A DNA stretch of 64,000 bases from VAXT01 sp963698015 (lineage in GTDB: Bacteria; Actinomycetota; Thermoleophilia; Gaiellales; Gaiellaceae). The stretch is from positions 496,001-560,000 of the forward strand of contig OY969109.1 in NCBI GenBank assembly GCA_963698015.1, in the 5' to 3' direction. Shown here one piece after another: positions 39,581 through 48,146 of the stretch (position 1 is the stretch's first letter; each line of letters opens with the position of its first letter). Position numbers and translations under genes: made by a program. The notes under the pieces were generated by a model that saw only the letters and a list, made by a program, of their open reading frames with translations, searched no databases and was not told the DNA's origin.

Positions 39581-40186
39581 ATGTCTGCGGAACTTGCACT
39601 CAGTACCGGGTTGCCCGGTCAGTCACTACTCGCCACCATCTGGGCCGTGGAACCAGTCACCGACGGCGAGCTGATCGCGCGAGTCGGCGAAGGCGACTCC
39701 GGCGCCTTCGAGCTGCTCTACCAGCGCTACGCGCGACCCGTGTTCGCGCTCGCCCTCAGACGTCTCGGAGATCGCGGCCGAGCCGAGGACGCGGTTCAGG
39801 AGACGTTCACCTCGATCTGGCGCTCGGCGAAGAGCTACCGGAGCGATCGCGGACCCGGCGCGCCCTGGCTCTACGCGGTCGCGAGGAACGCGATCGTCGA
39901 CCGGCGCCGCGCGCTCGGGCCCGTGCCGGCCGAGCCGGTGGACGAGCCGTCGAACGACGCCGGCCCCGACGAGCGGGCCGAGGCCAGCTGGACGGCCTGG
40001 CGCGTGCACCGCGCGCTCGCCGAGCTCCCGGAGCAAGAGCGGAAGCTGATCGAGCTCGCGTACTGGGGCGGCCTGTCCCAGAGCGAGATCGCCGATTTCG
40101 TCGGAATTCCCCTTGGCACCGTCAAAACGCGAACGAGGAGTGCGCTTTCCCGGCTCGCAGATGTACTGGAAGGAGAGCTGTCGTGA
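39581..40186 (+). CDS. ECF-type RNA polymerase sigma factor
   Basis: 201 residues from ATG 39581, or 179 from GTG 39647; the sigma-2 domain starts at TDGELIARVGEGDSGAFELLYQRY, so the shorter form is equally plausible. Region 2: 'GRAEDAVQETFTSIWRSAKSYRSDRGPGAPWLYAVARNAIVDRRR'. Region 4: 'LPEQERKLIELAYWGGLSQSEIADFVGIPLGTVKTRTRSALSRL'. Both DNA-binding regions are intact. It overlaps the next gene by GTGA, a membrane protein that is the likely anti-sigma partner. Confidence 0.93.
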   Translation: MSAELALSTGLPGQSLLATIWAVEPVTDGELIARVGEGDSGAFELLYQRYARPVFALALRRLGDRGRAEDAVQETFTSIWRSAKSYRSDRGPGAPWLYAVARNAIVDRRRALGPVPAEPVDEPSNDAGPDERAEASWTAWRVHRALAELPEQERKLIELAYWGGLSQSEIADFVGIPLGTVKTRTRSALSRLADVLEGELS

Positions 40187-40797
40187 GCGACGCACCCGAG
40201 TTCAGAGACGTGGTCGGAGAGGGCCTCCCGCCCGCTGAGCACGAGCGCCTCGAGCGCGTGCACGAGATGCTGATCGAGGCCGGCCCGCCGCCCGAGCTGC
40301 CGCCCGAGCTCGAAGAGGCTCCGGACGGAAGCGGCAACATCCGCGAGCTGGAGCCGACGGGGCTCCCGCGCCGCCGCATCGGCGCGGCGCTCGCCCTCGC
40401 AGCCGCGATCGCCCTGATCGCGTTCGTCGGTGGGTACCTCGCCGGCTACAGGCATACGAGCAAGACCTTCGAGTCCGTCCGGACGGTCGCGCTCACGAAC
40501 AGCAAGGCGCAGGCGGTCGTCCGTTTCGGCCCGCGCGATGCGAACGGCAACACGCCGATGCTCGTCAAGGTCCAGGGCCTGCGGAAGCTTCCCGCCAGCG
40601 ACTACTACGTCCTCTACATGACGAAGAACGGCAAGCCGATCGTGGTCTGCGGAAGCTTCAACGTCCGCGGGCCGGGACCGACGACGCTCCGCTTCCCGGT
40701 CGCCTACGACCCGGCGGACTTCGACGGACTCCAGCTCGCGCGCTGGGTCCACACCGACCGCAAGGCCGTGCCGATCGTCAGCGCGCAGATCAGCTAG
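40183..40797 (+). CDS. Putative membrane anti-sigma protein coupled to the ECF sigma factor
   Basis: 204 residues from a GTG inside the sigma gene stop, with AGGAGA upstream. Acidic N-terminal cytoplasmic region (1-60), one TM (about 65-85, 'AALALAAAIALIAFVGGYLAGY'), then a beta-rich outside domain ('ALTNSKAQAVVRFGPRD', 'LVKVQGLRKLPASDYYVLYMTKNGKPIVVCGSFNV') similar to the RskA/anti-sigma-K C-terminal domain. There is no HxxxCxxC zinc motif. The sigma-binding segment must be in the N-terminal 60 residues. Its stop touches the left end of the inverted-repeat element at 40798. Confidence 0.75.
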   Translation: MSDAPEFRDVVGEGLPPAEHERLERVHEMLIEAGPPPELPPELEEAPDGSGNIRELEPTGLPRRRIGAALALAAAIALIAFVGGYLAGYRHTSKTFESVRTVALTNSKAQAVVRFGPRDANGNTPMLVKVQGLRKLPASDYYVLYMTKNGKPIVVCGSFNVRGPGPTTLRFPVAYDPADFDGLQLARWVHTDRKAVPIVSAQIS

Positions 40798-40964
40798 TAG
40801 GAGGGTTTGGCGCAATATGGACTGAGCCGCCCGGCCGCGCTGCTCGCCCCGAGGCCGGGTCCTCAGTCGCCTCGGTAATGACGATTACCGGGGCTCCCTG
40901 CGTCCGCGGCCTCAGAACGACCATCGCACCCCGGCGACGAGCAATATCGCGCCAAACCCTCCTA
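40798..40964. mobile_element. MITE-like element: 167 bp with 21-bp terminal inverted repeats
   Basis: Left end TAGGAGGGTTTGGCGCAATAT (40798-40818) and right end ATATCGCGCCAAACCCTCCTA (40944-40964) are inverted copies with one mismatch in 21. The core has two nested hairpins, GACTGAG/CTCAGTC around CCCGGCC/GGCCGGG, and CGGTAAT/ATTACCG. There is no ORF. If the terminal TA is a target duplication, the true ends are GGAGGG...CCCTCC, which fits an IS630/Tc1-type MITE. It fills the whole space between the anti-sigma gene stop and the thyX stop, and supplies the thyX stop codon. A very large bidirectional terminator is the alternative. Confidence 0.55.
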
Positions 40965-41669
40965 GGGCGCAGTCCGCTCGTTGGCGACGAACGCCGCGTA
41001 GGTGACCGGCATGCGCTCGGCGAGGAAGACCTCACACGCCTCGGCATACCGCCGGATCTCGCGCTGGGCCGTCTCGGCCGCGCGGAGTGAAAGGAAGTTC
41101 ATGAGAGCCCGCGCGTTCACCGTCCAGTAGAACTCGGTGTAGGCGCCGACGGGGAGCACGCAGCGGGCGAGCTCGCGTGCGACGCCCAGCTCGACCAGCT
41201 TCTCGTATGTTTCGTACGCGGCCTCGTAGACGGTTCTGAGCTCGTCGCGCGCCGTCTCGGCGATCTCCGGCGCCACAGGCTCGAACGAGTACGACCCCGG
41301 CTTGCCGACCTGGCTGCGAACGTCCTCCGGCTCCGGCACGTAGAACTCGTCCGTCGCCTTCGCGTAGCGCATGCTGAACTCGTTGAAGGATCCGACCCGG
41401 TGCCGGAACCACTCGCGGGCGACGAAGATCGGCGCACGGATGTGGAAGCGAAACGAGTTGTGCTCGAAGGGGGTTCCGTGTCGGTCGCGCATGAGGAAGC
41501 GAATGAGGCCCTCGTCCGACTCGTCCATCTCCTCTTTGCGGCGCGCGAAGCTGACGCGCGCACCGTTGACAACCGAGAGGTCGTCGGCCATGGCGTCGTC
41601 GAGCCGTACGAAGCCGTGATCGAGGACCCGGACCTGGTTGTCGGGTAGGACTTCGGGCGTGACAGCCAC
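40962..41669 (-). CDS. thyX: Flavin-dependent thymidylate synthase ThyX
   Basis: 235 residues from a GTG at 41669. The ThyX signature RHRVGSFNEFSMRY (RHRxxSxNExSxRY) is complete, with FAD- and dUMP-binding residues in 'HGTPFEHNSFRFHIRAPIFVAREWFRHR' and 'CVLPVGAYTEFYWTVNARALMNFLSLR'. It makes dTMP from dUMP using methylene-tetrahydrofolate and NADPH. The stop is provided by the inverted-repeat element. The start overlaps the divergent DUF72 start by 11 bp, so promoters must overlap the genes. Confidence 0.96.
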   Translation of the reverse strand: MAVTPEVLPDNQVRVLDHGFVRLDDAMADDLSVVNGARVSFARRKEEMDESDEGLIRFLMRDRHGTPFEHNSFRFHIRAPIFVAREWFRHRVGSFNEFSMRYAKATDEFYVPEPEDVRSQVGKPGSYSFEPVAPEIAETARDELRTVYEAAYETYEKLVELGVARELARCVLPVGAYTEFYWTVNARALMNFLSLRAAETAQREIRRYAEACEVFLAERMPVTYAAFVANERTAP

Positions 41670-42312
41670 GAAGCCGAGTGTACCGGGGCCCTACGTCGGC
41701 GCCTCCGGCTGGTCCTATCGCTCGTGGCGGCCCGGTTTCTATGCCGCCGGGACGAAGCCGAACGAGTTCCTCGGGCGCTACGCCGAGCGCCTGCCGAGCG
41801 TCGAGCTGAACTCGACCGGGTACCGAATCCCGGCCGAGGAGCAGTTCAGCCGCTGGGCCGAGCAGACCCCGGACACGTTCCGCTTCGCGGTCAAGATGCA
41901 GGCGTACCAGCTCCGGCAGGCGGCCACGTTCGAGGAGCGGGTTCGGCTCCTCGGGGAGCGGCTGGGGCCGATCCGGATCCTCGTCACCCAGGTGCGCGAC
42001 GAGGGGTTCCTCACGTTCGCGCTCGGGTCGCTCGACCCGTCGCTGAAGATCGCGTTCGACTTCCGGCACGAGTCCTGGGCCGGCGTCGAGCTGCCGGAGA
42101 ACGCGGTCCGGGTCAACGAGGCGGAGGCGAAGGCGCCGTTCCGCTACCTGCGCTTCCGCGACCCGCCGTACACCAACAAAGGGATCAAGCGGATCGCGGA
42201 CGACATCAGGCCGCTACTCGCGAGCGGGATCGAGGTCTTCGCCTATTTCCAGCACGAGGACGAGCCGACGGCGCCGCACTACGCGGAGCGGCTGCTCGAG
42301 CTTCTGGCCTAG
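41659..42312 (+). CDS. DUF72-family protein
   Basis: 217 residues from GTG 41659. 'GASGWSYRSWRPGFYAAGTKPNEFLGRYAERLPSVELNSTGYRIP' is the N-terminal signature of DUF72 TIM-barrel proteins; 'AVKMQAY', 'IAFDFRHESWAG' and 'FAYFQHEDEPTAPHYAERLLEL' complete it. It is shorter than the usual 240-280. The function is unknown; a nucleotide- or sugar-phosphate-binding barrel has been suggested from the fold. Tail overlaps the convergent kynureninase-like gene by 4 bp. Confidence 0.9.
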   Translation: MTATKPSVPGPYVGASGWSYRSWRPGFYAAGTKPNEFLGRYAERLPSVELNSTGYRIPAEEQFSRWAEQTPDTFRFAVKMQAYQLRQAATFEERVRLLGERLGPIRILVTQVRDEGFLTFALGSLDPSLKIAFDFRHESWAGVELPENAVRVNEAEAKAPFRYLRFRDPPYTNKGIKRIADDIRPLLASGIEVFAYFQHEDEPTAPHYAERLLELLA

Positions 42313-43436
42313 CCCACGGGAGCTCCGACGATCTCGCCTAACGCCATCACGGCAAGCTCGATCTCATCGTCCGTGGTGAAGAAGTGCGGTCCGATGCGCA
42401 GTCCGACGTCGGGGCGGAAGTCGCAGAGAATCGCGCGCGCCTCTAGCTCAGCGTGCACGGCCGGTGCGTCCGGCACACGAACGACGATCGACCCTCCGCG
42501 GCGCTCCGTCTCCCGCGGGCTCACGACGTCGAGCCCGGCCTCGTCGAGCAGGCCCGCGAGCAGCTCGGTCTGCCGGACCGAGTTCTCGCGGATCCGGTCG
42601 ACCCCGATCTCCTCGACGATGTCGTAGCCCGCGGTCGCCGCATACAGGGCCGGGACGTTCGGCGTGCCTGTCAGGAAGCGCCGGGCCCCTTCCGCGTACT
42701 CCAGCTCGGGCTCGAAGCCGAACGGCCGCGCATGCGCCTGCCAACCGACGAGCGTCGGCTCGAGCGTCGACGCCAGATCGGGCCGGACATAGAGCCAGCC
42801 GGCGCCCGGCCCTCCGCAGAGCCACTTGACGCTTCCGCCGACTGCGAAGTCGACGTTCAGCGCCGTCACGTCGAGCGGCACGCTGCCCACCGACTGATAG
42901 GCGTCGAGGACGACGTGGGCGCCGACCTCGTGCGCGCGCTCGATGATCGGCTCGACGTCCTGGATCCGCCCGGTCTTGAAGATGACGTGGCTGATCGGGA
43001 CGAGCAGCGTCCGCTCGTCGATCGCGGCCACGATCTCCTCCTCGTCCCGGCACACGACGATCTCGGCGCCGCGCGCCTCCTGCGCCTGCTGGAGGTAGCG
43101 GACGGACGGGAAGTTCTCCTCCTCGTACACGATCCGCCGGCGCTCGCCGCGGAGGTCGAAGCACGAGAGCACGACCGCCTCGGCGATCGTCACGTTCTGG
43201 TGCATCACCGTCGAGCCCGGCGGCGCGCCGATCAGGCGCGCGATCTGGTCGCCGACGGTGACCGGCAGCTCCCACCAGCCCTCGCCCCACGCCCTGATGC
43301 CGCGGGTGTTCCAGGCCTCCGCATACCGGGCGACGCGGTCCGCGGCCTCGGCGGGCATCGGCCCCAGCGAGTGGCTGATCAGGTACGTCGTCTCCGCAAG
43401 GATCGGAAAGCGATCGCGGTAGTCGGTCAGCTCCAC
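42309..43436 (-). CDS. Kynureninase-like PLP enzyme (class V aminotransferase fold)
   Basis: 375 residues from a GTG. The PLP site is clear: 'VLDAYQSVGSVPLDV' with the Asp that binds the ring nitrogen and 'VGGSVKWLCGGPGAGWLYVRPDL' with the Schiff-base Lys. The surroundings of the Lys (SVKWLCGGPG) are more like kynureninase than cysteine desulfurase. No other tryptophan-degradation gene is nearby, so the true substrate is open. The small membrane gene 43442-43753 is 5 bp upstream, on the same strand. Confidence 0.82.
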   Translation of the reverse strand: MELTDYRDRFPILAETTYLISHSLGPMPAEAADRVARYAEAWNTRGIRAWGEGWWELPVTVGDQIARLIGAPPGSTVMHQNVTIAEAVVLSCFDLRGERRRIVYEEENFPSVRYLQQAQEARGAEIVVCRDEEEIVAAIDERTLLVPISHVIFKTGRIQDVEPIIERAHEVGAHVVLDAYQSVGSVPLDVTALNVDFAVGGSVKWLCGGPGAGWLYVRPDLASTLEPTLVGWQAHARPFGFEPELEYAEGARRFLTGTPNVPALYAATAGYDIVEEIGVDRIRENSVRQTELLAGLLDEAGLDVVSPRETERRGGSIVVRVPDAPAVHAELEARAILCDFRPDVGLRIGPHFFTTDDEIELAVMALGEIVGAPVG

Positions 43437-43441
43437 GGCGT

Positions 43442-43753
43442 TCAGCGTCGCGGCGCGAACAGCGCGACGAACAGGTTGACGAGCACGATCGCGATGCAGA
43501 CCATGGCGACGCCGAATGCGCCCGCCTGGTTACCGGCCACGGCGATCAGCGGAATCGACAGCGCAAGCGACCCGAGCACGAGCGGCGTGATCGCATGGTG
43601 CTCGTGGTCGCGCCGGGCAGCTCTTCCGCGGTGGCGCTGGTCGAGCTGGCCTTCGATCCGCTCGAGGAACGAATCGACGAGCTCAGGCTCGTACTCGGGG
43701 CCGAGCTCGCGGCGGGCCGCGACGTGCGCCTGGAGCTCCTCGCGCTCCGTCAT
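43442..43753 (-). CDS. Small two-helix membrane protein
   Basis: 103 residues. The N-terminal half is charged ('REELQAHVAARRELGPEYEPELVDSFLERIEGQL', helical). Two TM segments follow ('TPLVLGSLALSIPLIAVAG' and 'GVAMVCIAIVLVNLFVALF'). This is the layout of a domain common in actinobacteria that I know only as a hypothetical membrane protein; no function. It precedes the kynureninase-like gene and may be in its operon. Confidence 0.65.
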   Translation of the reverse strand: MTEREELQAHVAARRELGPEYEPELVDSFLERIEGQLDQRHRGRAARRDHEHHAITPLVLGSLALSIPLIAVAGNQAGAFGVAMVCIAIVLVNLFVALFAPRR

Positions 43754-43909
43754 GCGACCAGTATGCGCATTTCGCGGCCCACTGCGCCTGCCCGCGGCAG
43801 GTCCCTCGGTTTCCTGGCGCGTCGCTGCGCGCCTGTATGCCGGTGGGACAGTGTTAGACCACACGGCCCGCCGGCAGGAGGGTGCGCAGCGGCGCGAGGC
43901 GGCCCGCGG

Positions 43910-43926
43910 AGGCCGGCTCCGCCGGC
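43910..43926 (-). terminator. Hairpin downstream of the FtsX-type permease gene
   Basis: GGCCGGC (43910-43916) and GCCGGCC (43920-43926) with TCC loop, 35 bp beyond the permease stop at 43961. Short GC stem, no T-run. Confidence 0.4.
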
Positions 43927-43960
43927 CGGGAGCGGGACGCCGGCCAGGGAAGCGAGGGAG

Positions 43961-46853
43961 CTATTCGTACTGGAGCGCGCGGAGGACGTTCAGCCGACTC
44001 GCGCGCCTCGCCGGCGCAATCGCCGCGAGCACGCCGACGAACACCGCAACGATCGCAAACGCGACGAGATTCCGCCACGGCGGCGAGAAGGCGACATTGA
44101 ACTGCGACAGCGCCCTCGTCACGAGCACTGCGAGGAACACGCCGAGCGGCAGTCCGAGCGCGGCGCCGATCATCGCCGTGATCACGCTTTCCTGGCGCAC
44201 GAGCCGCGAAACCTGCATCCGCGTCATCCCGACGGCGCGCAGCATGCCGAGCTCACGCGTCCGCTCGAAGACGCTGAGCACGAGCGTGTTCACCATCCCG
44301 AAGATGCTCACGATCACCGACAGCGCGAGCAGGACGTAGAGCGTGACGAGGAAGTTGTTGAAGTCCTGGATCTGCGAGTCGATCCAGGCCTTCCTGGTCT
44401 GCACCTTGGCGTCCGGGAAGGACGCGACCGCCTGGTTGAGCGAGTCCTCGGCGGCCGTGCTCGGCCCGCCCTTCACGTCGATGAAGGCGTACAGGTTCTG
44501 CGGCTGATCGTAGAGCTGGTCGAACTTGGACGTGAGGATGCTGATGCTGCCGAGGAGCGGTTGGAACGGAGGCGCCTTGTAGATGCCCTTCACCTCGAGC
44601 AGCGTCTCCTTGTCACTCGCGCTCGTCACGCTGAAGCGGTCGCCGACCTTGAGGTTCGCGTCGTCCGCGAACTGCTTCTCGACGATCGCTCCGAACGCGC
44701 CGAGCTCGGTGGACCGTGGCGTCGGATCCGTTCTTCCAGTCGAACTCGTAGACCTTCGTGATCGTCCTCGGATCGATGCCGGTGATCTGCCCGTTCTGCC
44801 CCGCGATCTTGGCCAGCCCGCCGCGAATACCGGATGCGACCTCGACTTCGGGCGAGCGCGCGAGCGCGGTGGTCGCGTTCGGCGCAAACGGGCTGAAGCC
44901 GTCCTGTGCGGTCTGCATGTACTGCGCCGTCACCTGATCCTCGATCGCGCCGCGCGTCGAGGACTTCAGCCCACTGGCCAGGACCGCGATGAACGTCACG
45001 AGCGCGAGCCCGATCATCAGCGCTGCGGCCGTCGCTGCGGTGCGACCGGGGTTCCTTCGCGCGTTTTCGCCCGAGAGCCTGTCCGTAGCCGGATCGGAGC
45101 GGACCTCCGGCAGGTCGCTGGCAAAGCCTCCGCCGCGCACAGCCTTGACCACCTGGATCACGAGCCAGAAGACGAGCGCGACCTCGGTCACGGCGACTGC
45201 CGCACCACCGAAATAGAACAGCACCTTGCCGAGCGCCGCACCCAGGGCCCATGACGCCGCGAGCAGGATGCCCGGCCCGACCACGAGCGTGAGCAGGAAG
45301 CCGCCGACAAACCTCAACACGCGCCCTCCCAGGCCGAGGTCGCGACCGAAGAGCGCACCCCGGACGAGCCAGGTGCCGATCCGGATCGGATAGACGAAGA
45401 GCGCGCCGACGAACATGACCCACTTCGCGACCGGTCGCAGGCCGCCCGCGAGCTTCGGCACGAGGCGCGGCGAGACGAGCGCGACGCCGATGAAGAGGAA
45501 GAGGCAGCCGACGGCGAGCGAGAGCAGGCGGACCACGGTCGACATCCCGTGCCCGAAGAGCCCGTACGCGAGGAGCGCGACGGACAGGGCGACGATGACC
45601 AGCGCGATGATCGGCGTGTACTTCGCGAGTCGACTTGGCGGGAGCGTCGCCCCCTCGCGGACGGCGGCGATCGGAGGCACCTTCGTCGCACGCATCGCCG
45701 GGAAGATGCCGGCGACGAGCGTCACGACGATCCCCACTGTGAGCGAGATCAGCACGGTCTTGGCGCTGAGGTTCAAGGAAGTCGTGGGCAGGTCGTTGTT
45801 GGAGGCCTTGAAAAGCGCGTTGACACCCCGGGCGAGCAGAAGGCCGCCGACAAGGCCGAGGAGCGACGCGAGCACGCCGATGACGAGCGCCTCCAGCGTC
45901 ACGGACGTGAGCAGTTGCCTGCGTGACGCTCCGATCGTCCGGAGGGTCGCAAACTCGCGGATGCGCTGCGCGACGGTGATCGAGAGCGTGTTGAAAATGA
46001 CGAACGCGCCCACGAAGAGCGCGATCGCGCCGAACGAGAGCAGGAAGTAGCGGATGATCTTCGTGAACGAGACCTGCTTGAGGTCCTCCTTGGCCTGGGC
46101 CGTGGCCGTCCGCACCGTGACCGTGGCCGGCAGGGCGTTGCGAATCTCGCCCGCGAGTGTTTCCTGCGAGATCCCGGGCTTGGCCGCGACCGAGATCGCG
46201 TCGAGCTTGCCCGCCCGGTTGAAGAGCTTCTGCGCGGTCGGGATCGTGAACACCGCGAAGGTCGCCGACCCGAGCGACTTGACGTTCCCGTACTGCGCGA
46301 TCCCGACGAGCTTGAACGGCCGGACCGGCCCCAGGCTGGTCACGCGGACGGTCTGTCCGATCTTGAAGTGCTGCTCGTCGGCGGTCGCCCGATCGATCAC
46401 CACCTGGTCCGACGAGCTCGGCCAGTGGCCGGAGGTCAGGCGCAGCGGGTTGAAGCGGGGCTCGGAGAAGTCGACGCCGAAGCCGAACGAGGGCGCGCCG
46501 TTCGTCGAGATCACCTTGCCCTTCGAGTTGAGGATCTTGGCGGCCGTCTGATCGGCGACGCTCCCGGCGGCGGCCTCGACGTCCGGCAGCTTCCGCACCT
46601 GGGCGAGGACCGACTCGGGGACCGAAGGCGTCTGCGACGTGTCCCCGTTGAAGTTGATGTCGGGCGACTTGCCGCTGACGACCGCGTCCGTCCCAGCGTA
46701 GGACTCGCTGAAGATGTTCTTGAACGCGTTGTCGATCGCGTCGGTGAGCACGAACGTGCCGCTCACCATCGCGACGCCGAGCACGATTGCGATGCCCGTC
46801 AGAAATGCGCGGAGCTTCCGGCCCGCGAGACCGCGGAGCGCGACGCGGATCAC
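43961..46853 (-). pseudogene. MacB/FtsX-type ABC permease interrupted by a +1 frameshift
   Basis: From a GTG at 46853, the frame encodes an N-terminal TM, a MacB-like extracellular domain, a first FtsX block ('FGAIALFVGAFVIFNTLSITVAQRIREFATLRTIGASRRQLLTSV'), central TM segments and a second external domain. Near 44708-44712 (run GGTGG) the frame is lost after 'DWKNGSDATV'. The other frame continues from 'ELGAFGAIVEKQFADDANLKVGDRFSVTSA' to the final FtsX block ('SVFERTRELGMLRAVGMTRMQVSRLV'). The span is 2893 nt (3n+1), so one extra base explains it. The two halves fit end to end as a protein of about 963 residues. Either a recent inactivation or a base-call error. Confidence 0.85.
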
Positions 46854-47626
46854 GTCAGCGAAAGTTCCTTGACAGTCTCGAGGATGTGCTCCTCGTCGGC
46901 GCGTCCGAGATCTCGGACGATGAGCCCGTCGGCGAGGAAGAGGACCCGGTCTGCGATCGTCGCGGCCTTCGCGTCGTGCGTCACCATGACCATCGTCTGG
47001 TCGTAGCTCTCGACGGCCTCGGAGAGCAGCGTGAGGATCTCGTCGCTGGTCTTCGAGTCGAGGTTCCCGGTCGGCTCGTCGGCGAAGACGACCGTCGGCT
47101 TCGCGACGAGCGCGCGCGCCACGGCGACGCGCTGCTGCTGGCCGCCGGACAGCTCGGACGGTCGATGGGAGCGCCGGTCCTTGAGCCCGACGCGACCGAG
47201 GAGCTCCTCGAACTCTTCCTTGTCGGGCTTCTCGCCGGCGATCGAGAGCGGCAGGAGGATGTTCTCCTCCGCGGTCAGCATCGGGAGCAGGTTGAAGAAC
47301 TGGAAGATGAAGCCGATGTGCTTGCGCCGCAGCTTCGTGATCTCGGTGTCGCTCAGGTTTCCGAGCCGCGTCCCGGCCAGCGTCACGTAGCCGGAGGTCG
47401 GCAGGTCGAGCGCAGCGAGGATGTGCATCAGGGTCGACTTGCCGGAGCCCGAAGGGCCCATGATCGCGGTCAGCTGCGACGGCGCGACCTCGAGCGTGAC
47501 CCCGCGCAGCGCCTCGACCGCGGTATCGCCATCGCCGTAGCGGCGCGTGATCTCGGTTGCCGAGACGACGGCGCCGTTCTCGGAACCGGGGTCGGGCTGC
47601 TCCTGTCCGTCCTCGGAAATGGCCAT
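46850..47626 (-). CDS. MacB/LolD-type ABC transporter ATP-binding protein
   Basis: 258 residues. Walker A GPSGSGKSTL, Q-loop 'IGFIFQFFNLLP', signature LSGGQQQRVAVARAL, Walker B VVFADEPTGNLD and switch His 'VMVTHD'. The LTAxEN and 'EPTGNLDSKT' strings place it in the MacB/LolD/FtsE group, which work with FtsX-type permeases by moving extracellular domains mechanically. It overlaps the permease gene by 4 bp and is first in the operon. Confidence 0.95.
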   Translation of the reverse strand: MAISEDGQEQPDPGSENGAVVSATEITRRYGDGDTAVEALRGVTLEVAPSQLTAIMGPSGSGKSTLMHILAALDLPTSGYVTLAGTRLGNLSDTEITKLRRKHIGFIFQFFNLLPMLTAEENILLPLSIAGEKPDKEEFEELLGRVGLKDRRSHRPSELSGGQQQRVAVARALVAKPTVVFADEPTGNLDSKTSDEILTLLSEAVESYDQTMVMVTHDAKAATIADRVLFLADGLIVRDLGRADEEHILETVKELSLT

Positions 47627-47686
47627 GACCTCAGGCGAAGCTAGAGGAACCCTACGGGCTGCGCAAGCCGCAGGGCCGCGAAGCCG

Positions 47687-48034
47687 CTAGGCAGCGAGGG
47701 TCAGCTGGTCGCCGACCGAGAGCCCGCGACGCGAGCTTTCGCCGGCCGGAAGCTCGAGCACCGCCTTCGCCCCGCGCTGGGAGGCCGCGCGCCACGGAGC
47801 GATGCTGTCCTCGATGCCGACGACCGCGAGCTCCCGATCGAGGAAGACGGCGTCGATCGGGAAGCGCATGAAGAACGTGTGAATCGACGAGGCGGGCCGG
47901 AGCAGGAGCCCTTCGCCCTGCTCCAGCCCGTCTCGTCCGAGCAGGCCCCTCATGCGGGCCACCGGGGAGTCGGCGAGCGAGCACCGCTCGCAGACAACCG
48001 CCCCGTCAGCCCGCATGAGAGTCGTTTCCTTCAT
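47687..48034 (-). CDS. DUF192-family protein
   Basis: 115 residues. 'VCERCSLADSPVARMRGLLGRDGLEQGEGLLLRPASSIHTFFMRFPIDAVFLDRELAVVGI' is the DUF192 signature, including the MRFPID core. A small beta-barrel of unknown function, in other organisms periplasmic or cytoplasmic; no signal peptide here. Many actinobacteria keep DUF192 next to Tad pilus loci, and this copy lies 2 kb from flp, which may be meaningful. Upstream is the structured repeat copy B. Confidence 0.85.
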   Translation of the reverse strand: MKETTLMRADGAVVCERCSLADSPVARMRGLLGRDGLEQGEGLLLRPASSIHTFFMRFPIDAVFLDRELAVVGIEDSIAPWRAASQRGAKAVLELPAGESSRRGLSVGDQLTLAA

Positions 48035-48061
48035 CCAGTTCCTCTATTACCCGACGTGACT

Positions 48062-48135
48062 GAGGCACCGCTTGCGGTGCCGACCATCAGGACGCGGGGG
48101 CTGTGCCCCCGCGTCCGTCTGAAATGACCGGTCGA
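48062..48135 (+). repeat. Structured dispersed repeat, copy B
   Basis: Parts in order: GAGGCACCGCTTGCGGTGCC (stem 48064-48071/48074-48081, TT loop), CATCAGG linker, a perfect 12-bp hairpin GGACGCGGGGGC/GCCCCCGCGTCC (48090-48101/48105-48116) and CCGTCTGAAATGACCGGTCG. Copy A (29498-29568, minus strand) has the same parts. It lies between the DUF192 gene start and the stop of the M15-type gene, and could act as its terminator. Confidence 0.65.
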
Positions 48136-48146
48136 CTCGCTGACCG

